Positions 33,362-46,755 of a stretch of 64,000 bases of DNA are shown piece after piece (within the stretch, counting starts at the first letter, position 1; the number at the start of each line of letters is the position of its first letter). The notes under the pieces were generated by a model. It was not told the origin of the DNA and did not search any database. It saw nothing but the letters and a program-made list of their open reading frames with translations. The DNA is from Eopsaltria australis (lineage: Eukaryota > Chordata > Aves > Passeriformes > Petroicidae). The stretch covers positions 2,108,001-2,172,000 of the forward strand of contig JAVTVJ010000011.1 of assembly GCA_034509425.1 (NCBI GenBank), in the 5' to 3' direction. A program made the translations under genes and the position numbers.

Positions 33362-36300
33362 AATAATTATTGTATATAAACAATGTTATAATCTGGTCAT
33401 ATATTGAATTTGACAACATCAGAACACCTTAAACAGTACCAAAATGCATTAGTCTCCATTGCCTGAGAACACAGATTCAAATACCATGCAATGTTAAAGA
33501 ATTATACTGGAAGACTATATTGTGATTTGCCAGAATTCTGTGTGTTGATTCTTTTTCAGTCAAACATTAGCTTAGGCTTTCATTCAAAGAAGCTTTTTGA
33601 GGTTGCTGCTGGGAAGGTGATTACACATTACTGACCTCCTGTAGGAGCAACATTTCTGAGCTCCCCCAGCCACAAGCTCATTGGGGTAATATGATGGAAA
33701 CAGTATCAGTTTCCTCAGCCCGCAGCATTCCAGGATTAGACAAGAGGAACTCTGAATGCAAACAGAGAAAAACACTTAACTAGCTGAGGGAAATGTGATG
33801 AATGAAAGGTAACTATCCATATTGCACAAAGGGATCATGCTTCAGAATGAAGTTGGGTTAGTCTGAGATCTTATGCAAGATAAACAGCTGAGAGAACTGT
33901 ATTTGAAGCTATGGTGGTATCAGATATGCTGGTGGATACAGGTATTTCACTGAGAAGACAAAACATTGTGAAAAACAGTAAGGTGATAGTGGAAGAGAAT
34001 TTTGTGCATTAAAACTTCATCAAGCTGCTTTGTTAGCAAAACTTGTCTCATATGGACTTCAAAGCGTTGGACTAACTTCGATACATTCTTATTAAAAATA
34101 AAGCAGAATGAACCTATAAAAAATTAAAATAGGGAAACTAAAAAAACCCAAATCTGATTATTATTTCCTTAATTTAGAAAGATGTTTAGCTTGAAGAGAT
34201 AGAGAAAAACACATTAAAAAAGGACTTGCAAGTAATTAAAAATAGTAATTCCATTTTCTTTTCCATATGTAAGAGTGGTGGGCTATAAATATTAGGGGAC
34301 TATTGGAATCAGAAATATATTTATAGTCTCAGCTGTGTCTGAGAGACACAAGCAATACTTGTCCTATGGCGCTTTTAGAAAATATCACTAAATCATGCAA
34401 AAGCACTGCTGATGAAAAAGTCAAAAAGAAATAAAACATTCTTTCCAGGTCTGCTGCAATGAGCCATAATTTTGAGTGGCTTTTGACAGGCATTAGTGCA
34501 TGTTTTTGTTTGCTGTCCTTTACAGGCTACCTTTAGGCCACTTCACACAGTGATTTCTGCTAGGATTACAGGAGTGTTTGGTGCAAAGGGCTGAATCCAG
34601 ACACAGTTTTGCTCCACAGTTTGCAGAACTCTGACAGCAACCTACATTCAGCCACATCAACCTAAAAGCCTGGGTGACTTGATTAGGAAATGATGCCACT
34701 GTAGCATCCAGCAACAGGGCCAATTCATTGCATGCGCCTTCCCTACAACAGGCATTTTTTGGAGTGCCCTCAATACAGCTCCAAGAAGTGACAAAAACTG
34801 CAAATGGTTATTCAAAGTGGCATAAACTTATTAGATTATGCAGTCCAGTGATGTGCCTCCTTTCACAATATCAGTTATTTAACACTTATCACCCCTGTTT
34901 AGGTGTTCAGAGAAGAGTGAGAAGCACTTGCCATTATTTTATGACAATTTGCTCATATTATCAACATACTACGGAGAAGGTGGAACAATATATCCCATTT
35001 TCCTGTCTGTGAATATTTGGAAATTTAATGAGAAGTTAATGAAGAACTGTGATTGTAAAAGGGTAGCAACTCAATGTATCAATAGAAGATCTTGTCACAT
35101 CATGGTCTTAAAGTCAAGTAGTTTGGTAGATTGAAACTAAATTTTTGTAAGAAGAGTAATTTTTTTCCTGTTGAAAGTTTTCCAAAGGGAAGCCTGACAT
35201 CACATTTCATGGCCAGTTGTAATTTTAATTAGTAAGAACTTCATTTGGACCTGTGAAGAGGAGAAGGCTATTGGGATGTGCATCCATCTACTATGGAATT
35301 CTTGCATTTTCTCCTATGTTAGTATTGGAGAAGTCAAAGTATGTAATAAAATGGATTGTGCATTTGAATCAAATATGGAGATTTATTCCATCAGTGGGAA
35401 TATACATGGCAGAAATATTCTTGCTGTAGGGAAGGAAGTACAAAAAAATGCATCAGGATTTGTTACAGAAATATTTAGTCTTTTTAAGAACAAGAATTAT
35501 GAGTATTCAAATTTTACTTCCCAAGTTATATTTAGGATTTTTCTATATTTAATTGTAAGCTGTTATATATATGCTATCTTTGAAACGCTTTGGCATTGTG
35601 TTCAATTTATGGTGCTAAGCTGTCTTTAATCTTCTTTTTACTGTGCAAGACTATTTTCTTTGGCAGCTTCTGGCAATAAAGACAACAAGAACGCACTCAA
35701 CCCAGTAACAAACAGAGATATTAAACGGTTCTTTGGGGATTCATGCAATTAATTTTTTTCAAAGACTTGCTCAAACTATCTTTGCAGGTCATGAAAAGAA
35801 GAATGACCAAATAGAAAATGATTCTAGACTCAGTGGGAAAAAAACATGTCCTAGAATCTGATAGAATACACTAAGCTCCAAAATGCCTAGCTCTGAAACC
35901 CAGGACAACTGTTAGCAGTGATAACACTTGACAGTATTTTTAAACATATGGAAATATTTATTTGCTAGGCACATTTAAAAAGAGGGGAATAAATGGAAAA
36001 CTTTTGGGAAAGGAAGAGTAAATTACCTCCAACAAAAGCTATGGTAAGTTGGCATTCGCATTGCTTTTCCCTAAGGCACTGAAAATTAAATAGAAAAACA
36101 AGTCTGTGGAATTTCTGTTTGTGCTAAACAGATAGGTTAAATGTGATTTCAAATACAGCTATTTTAGTGTGCAATCATAAGCAATATTTGCACATCAATT
36201 TATCCTATTGATTACATTAGAATCATAAATTATCTCACATTGTGGATGGCCTGGGGCATCTGTAATACTGATTAAAATTAACTTCTAGTTCATTAATGAT

Positions 36301-37946
36301 CTGTAAAATGAAACATAGTGACATGACAGGCACAGATGTCTGAGATTAATCAGAAAGTACTCTTCAAACTGTGAACTACTTTTGATCAATAGTTCTGCTG
36401 GAACATGCATTTAACACAATTTACTAAAAACATTTTGTTATGCTCAGTTCACCGATCTAAATTTTCACATCTTCTTTTGTATATTTTGCAGCCGTTCCTT
36501 AAGTCAAATTCCAAAATGAAAGTCATTAAGTGCACCAAACAACAAAATGTGTGCCTGTGTGCTAGCAATAATGACCAAACATTAACCCCTTTTCCATGTG
36601 TATTACCAAAGGGACAACAATATGAAAAGGAAAGATATATTCACTGTCGGTCTCTTTTCTCTGTCTTTCAGCAAAGACAGGCACAACTACTGACAGATTC
36701 TGTAGCAGAACTGCAGCTGGGCACTAGTAATAGAATAGGAACTTTTGTTTACTAGTCAAAATCTTTGTTGTAAATATTCTGATGAACACCTGTAGTAACA
36801 CACTTTCTGCAGGGGTAAAAAAACCAAAAAGAAATCAGAATGATTAAAAAAACAGAGGGCCTATGGTTTTGTTAAAGAAAGGACTCTTCACATCATCGTT
36901 TCGTAGTCCTAGTCTAGACCATTGCACCAAGTGAACATGACAGATGAAAGAAAATCTTTGTATCTTCACAATTATTCCTTAAGACCCTATAGTCTGAGAG
37001 CAGGGTATGTTCTCTTTCAATACTTCATATGAAGACCATGTTTATATAATTTCCATTCTCTTAAGCATGCAATAAGATTTTTCCAGTGCTATGTGTCTTT
37101 GAGAAATATCATAATCACTACCTATTTCTCAGGAAATTTGCTTTTTAAAAGAAGGAAAAAATAGGAGCTTTACTTTATTAATTGCCTCCTGAAACAATGC
37201 ATATGACATATCCATTCAGGTGAAGCCTATTCTATGATCAAAAAATAAATGCCAACAGTCAAAAATAATCCTTCAGGTTCTAATTGTGATCAAACTTTAT
37301 TTTATTGTGTTATTTCAGCTTTAAATAGTTTAATGCACAAAAGATTTATATATTTTCAAATAAACTTCTGGCTACATCAAAAGTAAAAGTGTTTACTGTT
37401 ATTTAATATTCAGCAGATTATCCCTTCAATATCATTGAGAAATCATGTTGGGAAAAAAAAACAACGCAAAAATATAGGCTTCCCTTCCATCTTTACACCT
37501 ATGTCTGTGGTTAACAGCGGTATAACAGTGGTAAGCAATGAAGATTTCATTATACACTGCTTCAGGTATGATTAACACTTTCCAGTGTGAAATTCTTAAT
37601 ATATGGGCATAGGTTTTAAGGGAGAGTAAGCAAACAATAAAATTTAATACTGTGTTTCAAAGCATAAACAAAGTTAGGAACTAATTTCCTAAAATGCAGA
37701 CACACAGAAACTTTGCTATTGTATGTTATTCAGAACTAATATATGGGACCACTTTCTGAGAAGCGTCATTCCTAAAAATAAAGGTAGTATGGTTGAACTT
37801 AATGTTTATAGTGACATTTGCAGGAAAGAACAGAGGTGAGTAATCACATGAAGATAATAGTTATTGATGGTTTTTATAATTGGAAATGAATGTACTTTAC
37901 TATCTGTAGATTAAAAAAAAATTAAAAAATGAACAAACATAAATGT
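33362..37946. other. Unannotated AT-rich sequence, no gene seen
   Basis: No exon recognised. Frames at 35276-35629 and 36405-36755 (117 and 116 codons, +) lack known domains. The segment 36030-36400 is unique, with several homeodomain-type ATTA cores and the string GATTACATTAGAATCATAAA. It is listed in the findings as a possible conserved element. Confidence 0.5.
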
Positions 37947-37980
37947 AAAATACCACTCCATGAACTTTTAGTGGTATTTT
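37947..37980. other. Perfect 11-bp inverted repeat (hairpin)
   Basis: The arms AAAATACCACT (37947-37957) and AGTGGTATTTT (37970-37980) are exact reverse complements around a 12-base loop. The flanking base pair does not match. It is too short for a typical microRNA precursor and has no terminal features of a named MITE. Confidence 0.8.
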
Positions 37981-40900
37981 TCACTTTCTGTCTAAGATTT
38001 TAGTTTGTTTTTCCATACAAACATGATGAAGCTTGTGATGTTGTATTACTTCATAAAAATAAGTAAAGAATACTTTCAGTATCTGGATTTTTTGAAATAC
38101 AGAATTCTTTTTAAACCTTTTCTGTTGTGAATTATGTTAACACAGTGAAAAAGTCGGAGTACTACTGTGATAAATAAAAGAGACAGAGAATAACCACAAG
38201 CCTGAAATCCTTTCCTCACACCAGTTAGCTATTTCTTTGCTCCATGACTGATTTAGATTGCTAACAGTATGCTCTACAAGAAAATATCTGGGCATTGGTT
38301 GGTTCACTTCAGATCTGTTCACAATGAGATAAAAGAAGCAGTGAATTTTTCCCTCTTCCAAGTCCACCAACACTTATCCAAGCACCCTGTGCATCTCCAG
38401 AAGCCTCCTTATATCCTGATGCCAAAGCCTTGTTTCATCCGTTATAAAACAACGAGCTGTAATACAACCTCCACACTATGTTGCATTCCTTGAACTGAAA
38501 AAAACCTGCACAAAATAATAGTGATGATTCAGGAATACTATATAAAATCAGAGCAGCTGCAGCCCAAATGGTTTATAGCATGGATGCACAAAGTCTGATC
38601 CAAGAGAGCTTATTCCTAAACACTGTGAACATGAGCCCCTCCATGCTGTGTGGCCCAAAAAATGTGATTATCTAAAAATCCATGCAAAACCAGATAACTC
38701 ATTCATGCATATTGAATATTATTCTTAAAGCATTTTCCAGGAAGAAACAAATAAATTATAGGTTTTTAAAAAGACACTGGTAAAGGCTAAAGTAAAACAT
38801 GAAAAATTAGTGACTCAGTATGACAGGATAGCATAAACCCTCACTGCTGGCTTCTGTTTCTTTTGGACCCCTTTCTGTGCAGCAAAGCCAGAAAGGCTGT
38901 TATAATCTACTCACTGTTACCAAAATTACCAGTCTTTTCTAAAGTAACAATAGCAATACAATAATAACTCTTATTGTAGAGATACCAGAAAGACATTAGG
39001 GAATAGATTAATTTTCAGCATCTGCCACTTGTAATTTATCACGCATTTATAAGAGAAGATTCTTGAACTTCAATTAAAAGAACAATGTTAAGCAAATCAT
39101 ACAGTAGAATGTGTTCTTCTGAGCTTTGTTTTCATTACTTATTTTAAACTTGTCTGCATGTATCACAGCTCCATATGGACTCCTGGACAGTAATCCTATC
39201 ATTTTTGATTTGTGTATGTCATAGGCTCTTCTCCCTTTAAGACAGAATTTGATGCTTAAGACCTGTACCTGGTGTGTTTCCACAGTACTTAGCAGAAGTA
39301 CAGCAATACGTTTTTTTTTCTTCTAAAACTGTTTGTTTAGGAAGCAGTCCACAAGAAGAGATGATGTCATACCTTTTATCCTGTGCCATAAAATCCCCCA
39401 CAAAACCCTGGATTCTGTGATTTGGCCAATCATTGTACATCAAACTACTATTATTTATTTATAATTATAATTCCAGGCCAGAGGTCAGAGGGATCATTCA
39501 TCCATTTGTCTCCCCAAGACCATGGTTCTAGTGACCATGTCTATGGATTGTCTGTGAATGCAGACAGTGGAACTTCAGTGGTGCATTATTTGGTCTAATG
39601 CACAGACTGGTTGGAAAATGCGGAACATTCTACTGCCAACAACAGGATTCATCACCAACAGGAAGTCCTGACTTTGATCAAGACTTCATAGTCAATAGAA
39701 AAGGCCCCCATGTTAGACTAAAACAAATTTCTTCTGTCAGTCTTTAAAAGCCTCTGTCTGCTTACTTATTCCATTTAGGGGGAGCAGTGCACTGGGCACA
39801 TGAAATCAGAAAAATGTTAGATGTCTAGATGAAGTAGACTAGGCTTTAACTCTGTCTTAATAAAGCAGTTCTGGAAAATACTTGATCCAAACAATTGATG
39901 AATATCTACACATATTTTTTATTTCACCAAGGGAGTTTTGTTTATCTATTTCTTAAGTTGTTTTTCAGAAAACAACAGTTCTATATTGCATATATACACA
40001 TAAAATTCCCACATCACTGTCATTTTAAACAGTAAACTAACAATGCAAATTAAATCTTAGTACAGTGACAAGAACATCACAATAAAAAAAATTAAAATAC
40101 AGAAAAGGCTTTTAGATTTATGCTCTGAAAACTGGTAAAAACAAGTTTCATTGCATTTACTGTCTATTGGGAGATCTGAATATAATTTTTCCAAATATGT
40201 CAGCTATTATATTTTATTATTCTGAATATGATTTATTCTTTATTTGTCCTAAAGGGACATATTCATATAGTTTGCACAAATTAATCTAATATACATATAT
40301 AAAAGGAAATAAAAAATGACTTATTCTAAAGTTGCGACTGTCACTTTGCTGCTCTTCCAAAAGTGTTGACAATACATGTTATTTGTGCTTTTTGTTATGG
40401 TAATAGATATTAGTTTGTGAGACTTACTGCACACTTCCCAATTCCAGATATCATCTCTTCAGTCTGATATTTGCAAGGTGCACTTCATGGTTTTGGCTGC
40501 TAAAGAAGTAATGGGCTAAATATTTCCCTGCAAAGCCCTCAGATGTGTTTCCATCATGGCACTGGGGTGGAGTGATCTTCAAGGAGCACTCGGACCAACA
40601 GAAAGACTAAGGGTTAGAATAGGTCAAGTATAGTCTACAAAATAAAATGGTAATTCCTCACAATCAGGTAACATATCAGCTTCTCTGATGTTTATTGTTG
40701 TTTTTTTCTTCTTAAAGCATATTACCGAATGTCATGCTTTTTTAGGTGGAATGGCTGAAAAGAAAAGGGGAAACTTCAAGCATCAAGGCATGGGATAGGC
40801 CATAAGCCTCAGGACACACAGTGGCAGACTGCAGCTAAACAAGAGAACTGATTCTTGAAAACAGCAAGAAGCATGTGGACAAGAAGTCAAGTTAGAGAAA

Positions 40901-43249
40901 TAAAGAAGCTTTCCTACAGATGGAGACAGAATTAGGCAGAGTCTGTTACAATGCTGAGGCCATAAGAAATTCCAAGAGTGATACACTTTCAAACCTTAGT
41001 TTCTATCTTCCTCACATGGCTTATACTGAACAGTTTTCTACTTCTGTTCTAATAAAGCATGAAAGGTGGTTTTGCTGTTTCTTGTTGTTGTTTTATTTTT
41101 CTTGGCAATGGTGGTTGGTTGGCAATTTTCTGCTTTTGTTTTTGTACATGTAAAATTAAAAGTAATTTAATTTTTAGCAAAATGGGATAACAGAAAATGA
41201 CAAAACATAACAAAGCATGTTAAGACAATGCCTCCTTATAAAGGCATTCATTGTTGCTCATAGAAATTTCTTCTGTGGTGTAGTTTTGGGTTTTTCATAT
41301 TGGGAAATGTCTCCATTTCATCCTGTGCCACCCTGCGTGTACTTCTTCACAACTGACTTCCTTGGTCACTGTCTTCTACTTTCACACTGAGATCATTAAA
41401 CATCTCCAGCATGAAAATGTAACCTTCAAATGGTTTCTTCTAAATAAGTGCATTTTCTCTTTAGTTTTAAGTAGAAGATACTGTTGTGCCTTAATTCAGA
41501 CAAAAATAACAGGGTATATGGAAGATTCCTTGATTATATGTTCCTTATATAGCTTTAGAATATATAGTTTATTATAGTTTTCTGATGTCTTGACCAAGTT
41601 GTATAGTACAAATGCTGCAAGATGGGTTTTTTTTCAACAATTTTGGCCTGAAATTCAGACTTGTGTTCTGATTTTTGGTTAGTCTTTCTTACCAATGCAT
41701 TGTCTTTCTAGTTTATAACAGTTGTTTAGCAGTCCTGTATCAAAGGAAGCATTAACTACAGAAACATCTCATGATCTCCATATTTGACAGCTTACCACAA
41801 CTTATCACAGAGCCAAATATTGTACATCAGTAGATAAAATGCCATAGGTAATGAGGTGGTTGGAATAGCCACATACCACATGCTATTAGGTCTAGGAGAT
41901 CAACCACACCTCTAAAGAGTCTAAAGTCTTCTAAAGAGCGCAGAAAAAATTCATAGTGCAAAACTGACTCTGCTCAAAGAAGAAAACTTAGATATTTTGA
42001 GCATTCCAGGTGTTGAAGAAAGACATCTTGGGCATCAGGAATTTGGACTGTAATGAAGATGAAGCTATCTCTGAGGTCATAGAGTGGGGTGAATGCGGGG
42101 GAGAGATTGAGAGGGGAAGATGAGTTAAGAATTTGAGTCTTTCCCAGTGTGTTAAATACCTGCTTTGAGAGGATTCTCCTTTTGCCTTCATTAACTGGAG
42201 ACAGAGCTCAGATATCTTGCTTAAACTTGAAGCCTAAATTTTAAATAGTTGGTTTTAGGTAAGCTGCTAAAGACATGCAGCCATTTCTACCACAGGGGAA
42301 TGGCTGATACATAAACAGTTCCACTCTGCAGAGAGTAAACAAATATTTGTAAATGTCCACAAATGTGATGCCAACAGTGAAACTACTCCAAACCACAGGA
42401 ATGTTGAAGGCATCTTTATCCTCCTTCTGAAACACTGAGAAACCTCATTCCAGGTTATGTGATCTCTTCTTCAAAGCTTTGAACCCCACCCCTTTTCTTC
42501 AAAATAGAAACAAAACACTTATTAAATAGTTAAGACAGCTGAAAAATCTGACTCTGTAAGTGCTACAACTTTTTTTTAAACTATGTTAACCAATGGATAG
42601 TGTTGTTATGTGATGGAGGGAAAAAACCCCTTGAAAAAATTAATTTAAAAAAAGAAAAATGGGATCTTAAATAGAATAAATTTTAGTCTTGTTAAGTTCT
42701 GTAGTAATTTCAGTTATACCAAAGGGGAAAAAAAGTTGTAGTTGAAAGACATTAATTTCAAAATATGCAGTTAATTTATGTAATGCCATTTACATAGGTA
42801 TAGATCATTAGCATTTCTCTCCTTTGTTCTGCTTACATTCAAAGGATTTTCTATTCTTACTACTCAGGCAACAAAAGGCCATAAATGCAATGTGTCTATT
42901 TTTTTTTAACTAAAATTTTTTAATATAAAAATGGCTACTAGGATATTTTTTCCTGCAAGTTACATATTTTGAGACCATCTGTTGTGAAAACAATTCATGT
43001 AGGAAGAATTTATCAATGTCTGATCTCAGCTCCATGTATCTTCTGTTATTTAGTAAAAAGAGGTAGTAGAGAATTTTAACTTCAGCATCTTACATTGATC
43101 AAATTGTGTGTTCTGATAAAGAGGAACTCTCTTAACAAGGACTTCAAGATTGCTATATAGAGTGGTCCTTCATAGAGCAAGATAAATTTGACCATGAGCA
43201 AAACATAACGTGTTCTACTGTTTTTCAGTGAAGTGGGATCCCCAATATA
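37981..43249. other. Unannotated AT-rich sequence, no gene seen
   Basis: Nothing recognised on either strand. Short frames around 38137-38493 and 39074-39443 overlap on opposite strands with no known motif. TTTTTTCTTCTTAAAGC and poly-A/T runs are ordinary. Confidence 0.55.
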
Positions 43250-43306
43250 ACAACAACAAAAAACACAACAACAAAAACAAACAAACAAACAAACAACAAC
43301 AAAACT
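43250..43306. repeat. (CAA)n/(CAAA)n simple repeat
   Basis: CAACAACAAAAAACACAAC leads into several CAAA units and CAACAACAAAAC. The - strand open frame over it (43082-43324) translates to a low-complexity cysteine/valine run and is spurious. Confidence 0.9.
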
Positions 43307-45934
43307 AAAATCCCAAAATCCCAAGCCCAGCCCTAAAAATATTTGGATATATTTCTGAAGTCCTCAGTCTTGGTTTAATTAAATAATTTCCAACATTTCA
43401 GACACAAAAATGGACCTGAGGCTCTGATATTAATTACATTGTGAACCTCACCTGGATCCTCTTGCATTTCCAAATCCAGTAACATTGGAAAAATTCCTTC
43501 TGTGCAATCATTACAATTGATTGGTATATTCATAATGCAGGAATAGAATTGTGATTTTTACTTTATTAATTATTAGAGAAGAAAGTTTTGTCCTTCTATA
43601 GCAATCAGATTTTGTCTATTAATTTTTTAAATAAATAACAATAACAATAAAAAGACCAATAGCCTTGTGTAAAAACATGGCAAAATATCTACAGATGAAT
43701 GAAACAGTTCTCTCAACAGGCAGTAAATATGAGAGAATCATAGGTACAGAAAGGTACAAATAATGTTTTAAAAAAAGATTTGTTTTAAAACAAGTGATAA
43801 TTTATTTTTTGTAGATTTATGCCCTGTTCGCTCTAATAATGTGTTTTCATGTACTGTTTGGATATTTACTGAACTTTACATCATATAAGTCAACCTCTCT
43901 AGTGAAGTGAGAGAAGCAGGTAATGTTGCAGACCTCCAGAGGAATATGCTATCTAGCAGAATTTATATGTCTACTGCTGAATGGAATTCATAATGGACTC
44001 ATCTCTGACTGGCACTCATATTATGAGGGCTAGTTCACTAAATAATCAAAAACCAGAATCATTTAAATATTTTCACTTGAAGATAATTTTGTCTCTTTGA
44101 AGGAAACAAAAGATAAGATAGCCTCACATTAGAAAGGTACCTCACAATTTTTTTTAAGACAAAAAAGTGTTATTAATTTTATTTTTAAATTAAGAACAGA
44201 GAAATTAATATACATAGTGCCACAAGAAATCACACACTCCTGAGGTGTTTTCAGGGCTATAGCCCAGATGACATTTTCTATTACTTCAGTTAGGTTGTTC
44301 TACTTGCCTTACTGCTGTCTGAATTCTATTTGGGTCTTCTGCTTGTCTGTTTATTTTAGGACTAACAAGGAATTTTCCTCTTTCAACATGTTTATTTCAG
44401 TAGCAATCTATTTTCAAGTTGATGCAAAAAAAGTATTTTAGGGCAGGCCATGCTAAGAAAGCTATGAGGAAAAAAATGAGAATGAAAGATGATTTCCAAT
44501 CAAGAGAAAAGGAAAAAAAAATCACACAATCTAAACTCAAAACATGTATATATGGGGTAAGTGTCAGAGAATAAAATGTATACCTCACTGCTTTGGAGTA
44601 CCAATGTCTAATAAAATGCTTTTAGTCCCACTCTTACTCCATATGTGGGGTTTTTTGGGTTTTTTCCACTGTAACTACTTTTTCTTTTCTTTTTATTGAA
44701 GTCTTTGGTCTTTTATTCTTGAACTAAAGGGGAAAACAAGAAGATATAATTGCTTTTAAACTGTTTGTTATTTTACACTACTCAGTCAGTCATCTGGTAT
44801 TCATCTCTTATTTAAACTTAGTAGCCAACTTTTCAGCTGCTGTAAACTGCACAGTACTAACAAAATCAAAGGCACTACAGCGATTTTAATCAGCTGTTCA
44901 TCTGGTTCCAAAGTTCTATTTAATATCTCCTTACAGTAATATAGTAAAACAACTCTGAAGTTTTTTCTTCTTTCCCTGAATTTTATACTTGTTTTTCTTA
45001 TATCCGAGAGAAGCTATTCCTCAGACACAGTACTTTCAGTACTTTAATTTATTAATTTTGCTTTACCACTTGCTTTCTTTTACTGAGAGCCAGTGGGTAT
45101 TCAACAGATGTTTTCCCTGAGGTTTTCAAAATTATCCTTATTTGTTGTTTTACTTTTCCTAGGATGGCTACGGTTAATTTAGAATCTACCAGTTTGTGCA
45201 AGTTCAAATTGTTCCTTCAATTGTACATTAGCTTGCATTTCTCTACAGTGATTTGAACTTGCTTTCATTACCCAGCTACCAGGCATTAACTCAACTTCTG
45301 AAGCTCCTCATAACTTCCTCGAAACAGAAAAAAGTGTTGTCATCCGAATATTTCACTTACCTTATGATCTGGATTTCTGCTTAAAAATATATATATTGTG
45401 TTAGTATCAACCTTAGTTCCAAAAATAACTCAAACTTTTGCAGGTCTATTTGTAACCTAAATTTACACTGTTGTTTTGTTTTTTTCTTCCAGTACTTTTT
45501 ACTTCTTTTTGACAGTTTCAGTTAAGTGCCAGGACTTATCAATCACCAATTCACCTTTTCCCTCATATCAATTATAGATCAGTAACTTAAAGACTTTTAT
45601 TGCAAGTTCATATCAGACATCTTATAATTATTTTGTTGATCACTTTTGCTTCTCGCACTTTAAAGTGGAGTATATTATATGCCTTACATACTTTATTTTG
45701 GAAGTAATGGGCTGTGAATCAGACTCATTTATTTGTGTAAATTAGATTCTTGATTGGATAATGACTCTTGTGAAAGTCTCACATAAGTAGGCCAATATAA
45801 AAGCTAAAAGTAAAAAGTTAATGCTTAACATAGATCTATCTCACAGTAGATATTTAAGTGGCTGTGAATTCCATTTTGAAGAAAGGATGCCTAAAGCAGA
45901 GGACAAGAAACACATAGTAATTCTGAATCATGTC
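43307..45934. other. Unannotated AT-rich sequence, no gene seen
   Basis: No gene or repeat family recognised. AT-rich throughout, with T-rich patches near 44640-44720 and 45475-45520. Confidence 0.55.
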
Positions 45935-46012
45935 ACAACCTTGTCTGTTTGTAAATTTGAACTCTGAATTTTCTGTCTGAACATTCCTCCTCTGTAAAAT
46001 GGAAAGATAAAT
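45935..46012 (+). mobile_element. Possible MIR/CORE-SINE 3' fragment
   Basis: CCTCCTCTGTAAAATGGAAA at 45987-46006, then GATAAATA, matches the conserved 'cctcatctgtaaaatggggataataata' segment of MIR-type CORE-SINEs. The bases before it (ATGTCACAACCTTGTCTG near 45930) fit the preceding 'tgtgaccttgggcaag' segment loosely. Only the strongly conserved core is convincing. Low-copy ancient SINEs of this kind are known in birds. Confidence 0.45.
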
Positions 46013-46175
46013 ATATGCAAGTTATAGCCTGTGAAAGTCTCAGTTTAATATTAATGCAGTCCTGTAGAAGCAGAGCAGAGGAGAGCAACTAGGATAATAA
46101 GAACTGTAGAAAGAACAGTAAGAGAAGAAAGAATGTGGAAAGTTCATATAGCCTAAGGGAAACAAACCCAAGCCT
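46013..46175. other. Short unannotated spacer
   Basis: Purine-rich spacer before the CR1 pair. No feature seen. Confidence 0.5.
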
Positions 46176-46508
46176 ATCACAGAATCATGAAGTATTCTGA
46201 GCTGGAAGGGACCCACAAAGATCATCGAAATCCAGCTCCTGGTCCCACACAGGACAACCCCAATTGTCACACCGTGTGCCTGAGAGCATTGACAAACACT
46301 CCTTGAACTCTGTCAGGCTGCTGCTGTGACCACTGCCCTGAGGAGCCTCTTCCAGTGCCCAACCACCCTCTGAGTGAAAAACCTTTCCTGGATTTCCAAC
46401 CTAAACCTCCCCTGACACAACTTCAGGCCATTCCCTCAGATCCAGTCACTGGTCACTACAGAGAAGAGATCAGTGTCTGCCCCTCCTCTTTCTTACACAA
46501 GGAAGTAG
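46176..46508 (-). mobile_element. CR1 LINE 3' fragment, reverse orientation
   Basis: Read on the + strand it starts with ATCACAGAATCATGAAGTAT, then GAGCTGGAAGGGACCCACAA, TTGAACTCTGTCAGGCTGCT, ACCACCCTCTGAGTGAAAAA and ACTTCAGGCCATTCCCTCAG. This is the reverse complement of the same CR1 3' end seen at 25052-25300. The element's 3' terminus is at the low-coordinate side and its truncated 5' end touches the next CR1. The + strand frame 46355-46603 crosses both copies and is spurious. Confidence 0.93.
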
Positions 46509-46509
46509 T

Positions 46510-46755
46510 GTTTCTTGGCATGGTAACAGTGGTTAAACACGGGAACAGCTTCCTAGAGAGGTGGTCAATGCCACAAGGCCATCTGTCTTTAAGAGACATT
46601 TAGAAAATGACCTTAATAACATGCTTTAATTTTTGAGCAGCCCTGAATTAATGGGGCAGTTGGACTAAAAGATCATTTTAGGTTCCTCTCAACTGAAATA
46701 GTCTATTCTTTCTAGTCTATTCTATCCTATTTCTATTCATTTCTATTTTATTCTA
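46510..46755 (+). mobile_element. CR1 LINE 3' fragment with TATTC-type tail
   Basis: AACACGGGAACAGCTTCCTA, AGAGGTGGTCAATGCCACAA, TTAAGAGACATTTAGAAAAT and GGGGCAGTTGGACTAAAAGA are followed by CTCTCAACTGAAATAGTCTA. The tail is TCTATTCT-like and degenerates into a TTCTA-rich microsatellite up to about 46755. This is a CR1 3' end of a different subfamily from the reverse copy that abuts it. It is 5' truncated. Confidence 0.88.

Noticed and set aside
35276..35629. 117-codon + strand frame as an exon
   Set aside because: The translation has no recognisable domain and the surrounding DNA has no exon-like features.
37947..37980. microRNA precursor
   Set aside because: The stem is only 11 bp, far shorter than a typical precursor.
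43082..43324. 80-codon - strand cysteine/valine-rich frame
   Set aside because: It translates a (CAAA)n simple repeat.
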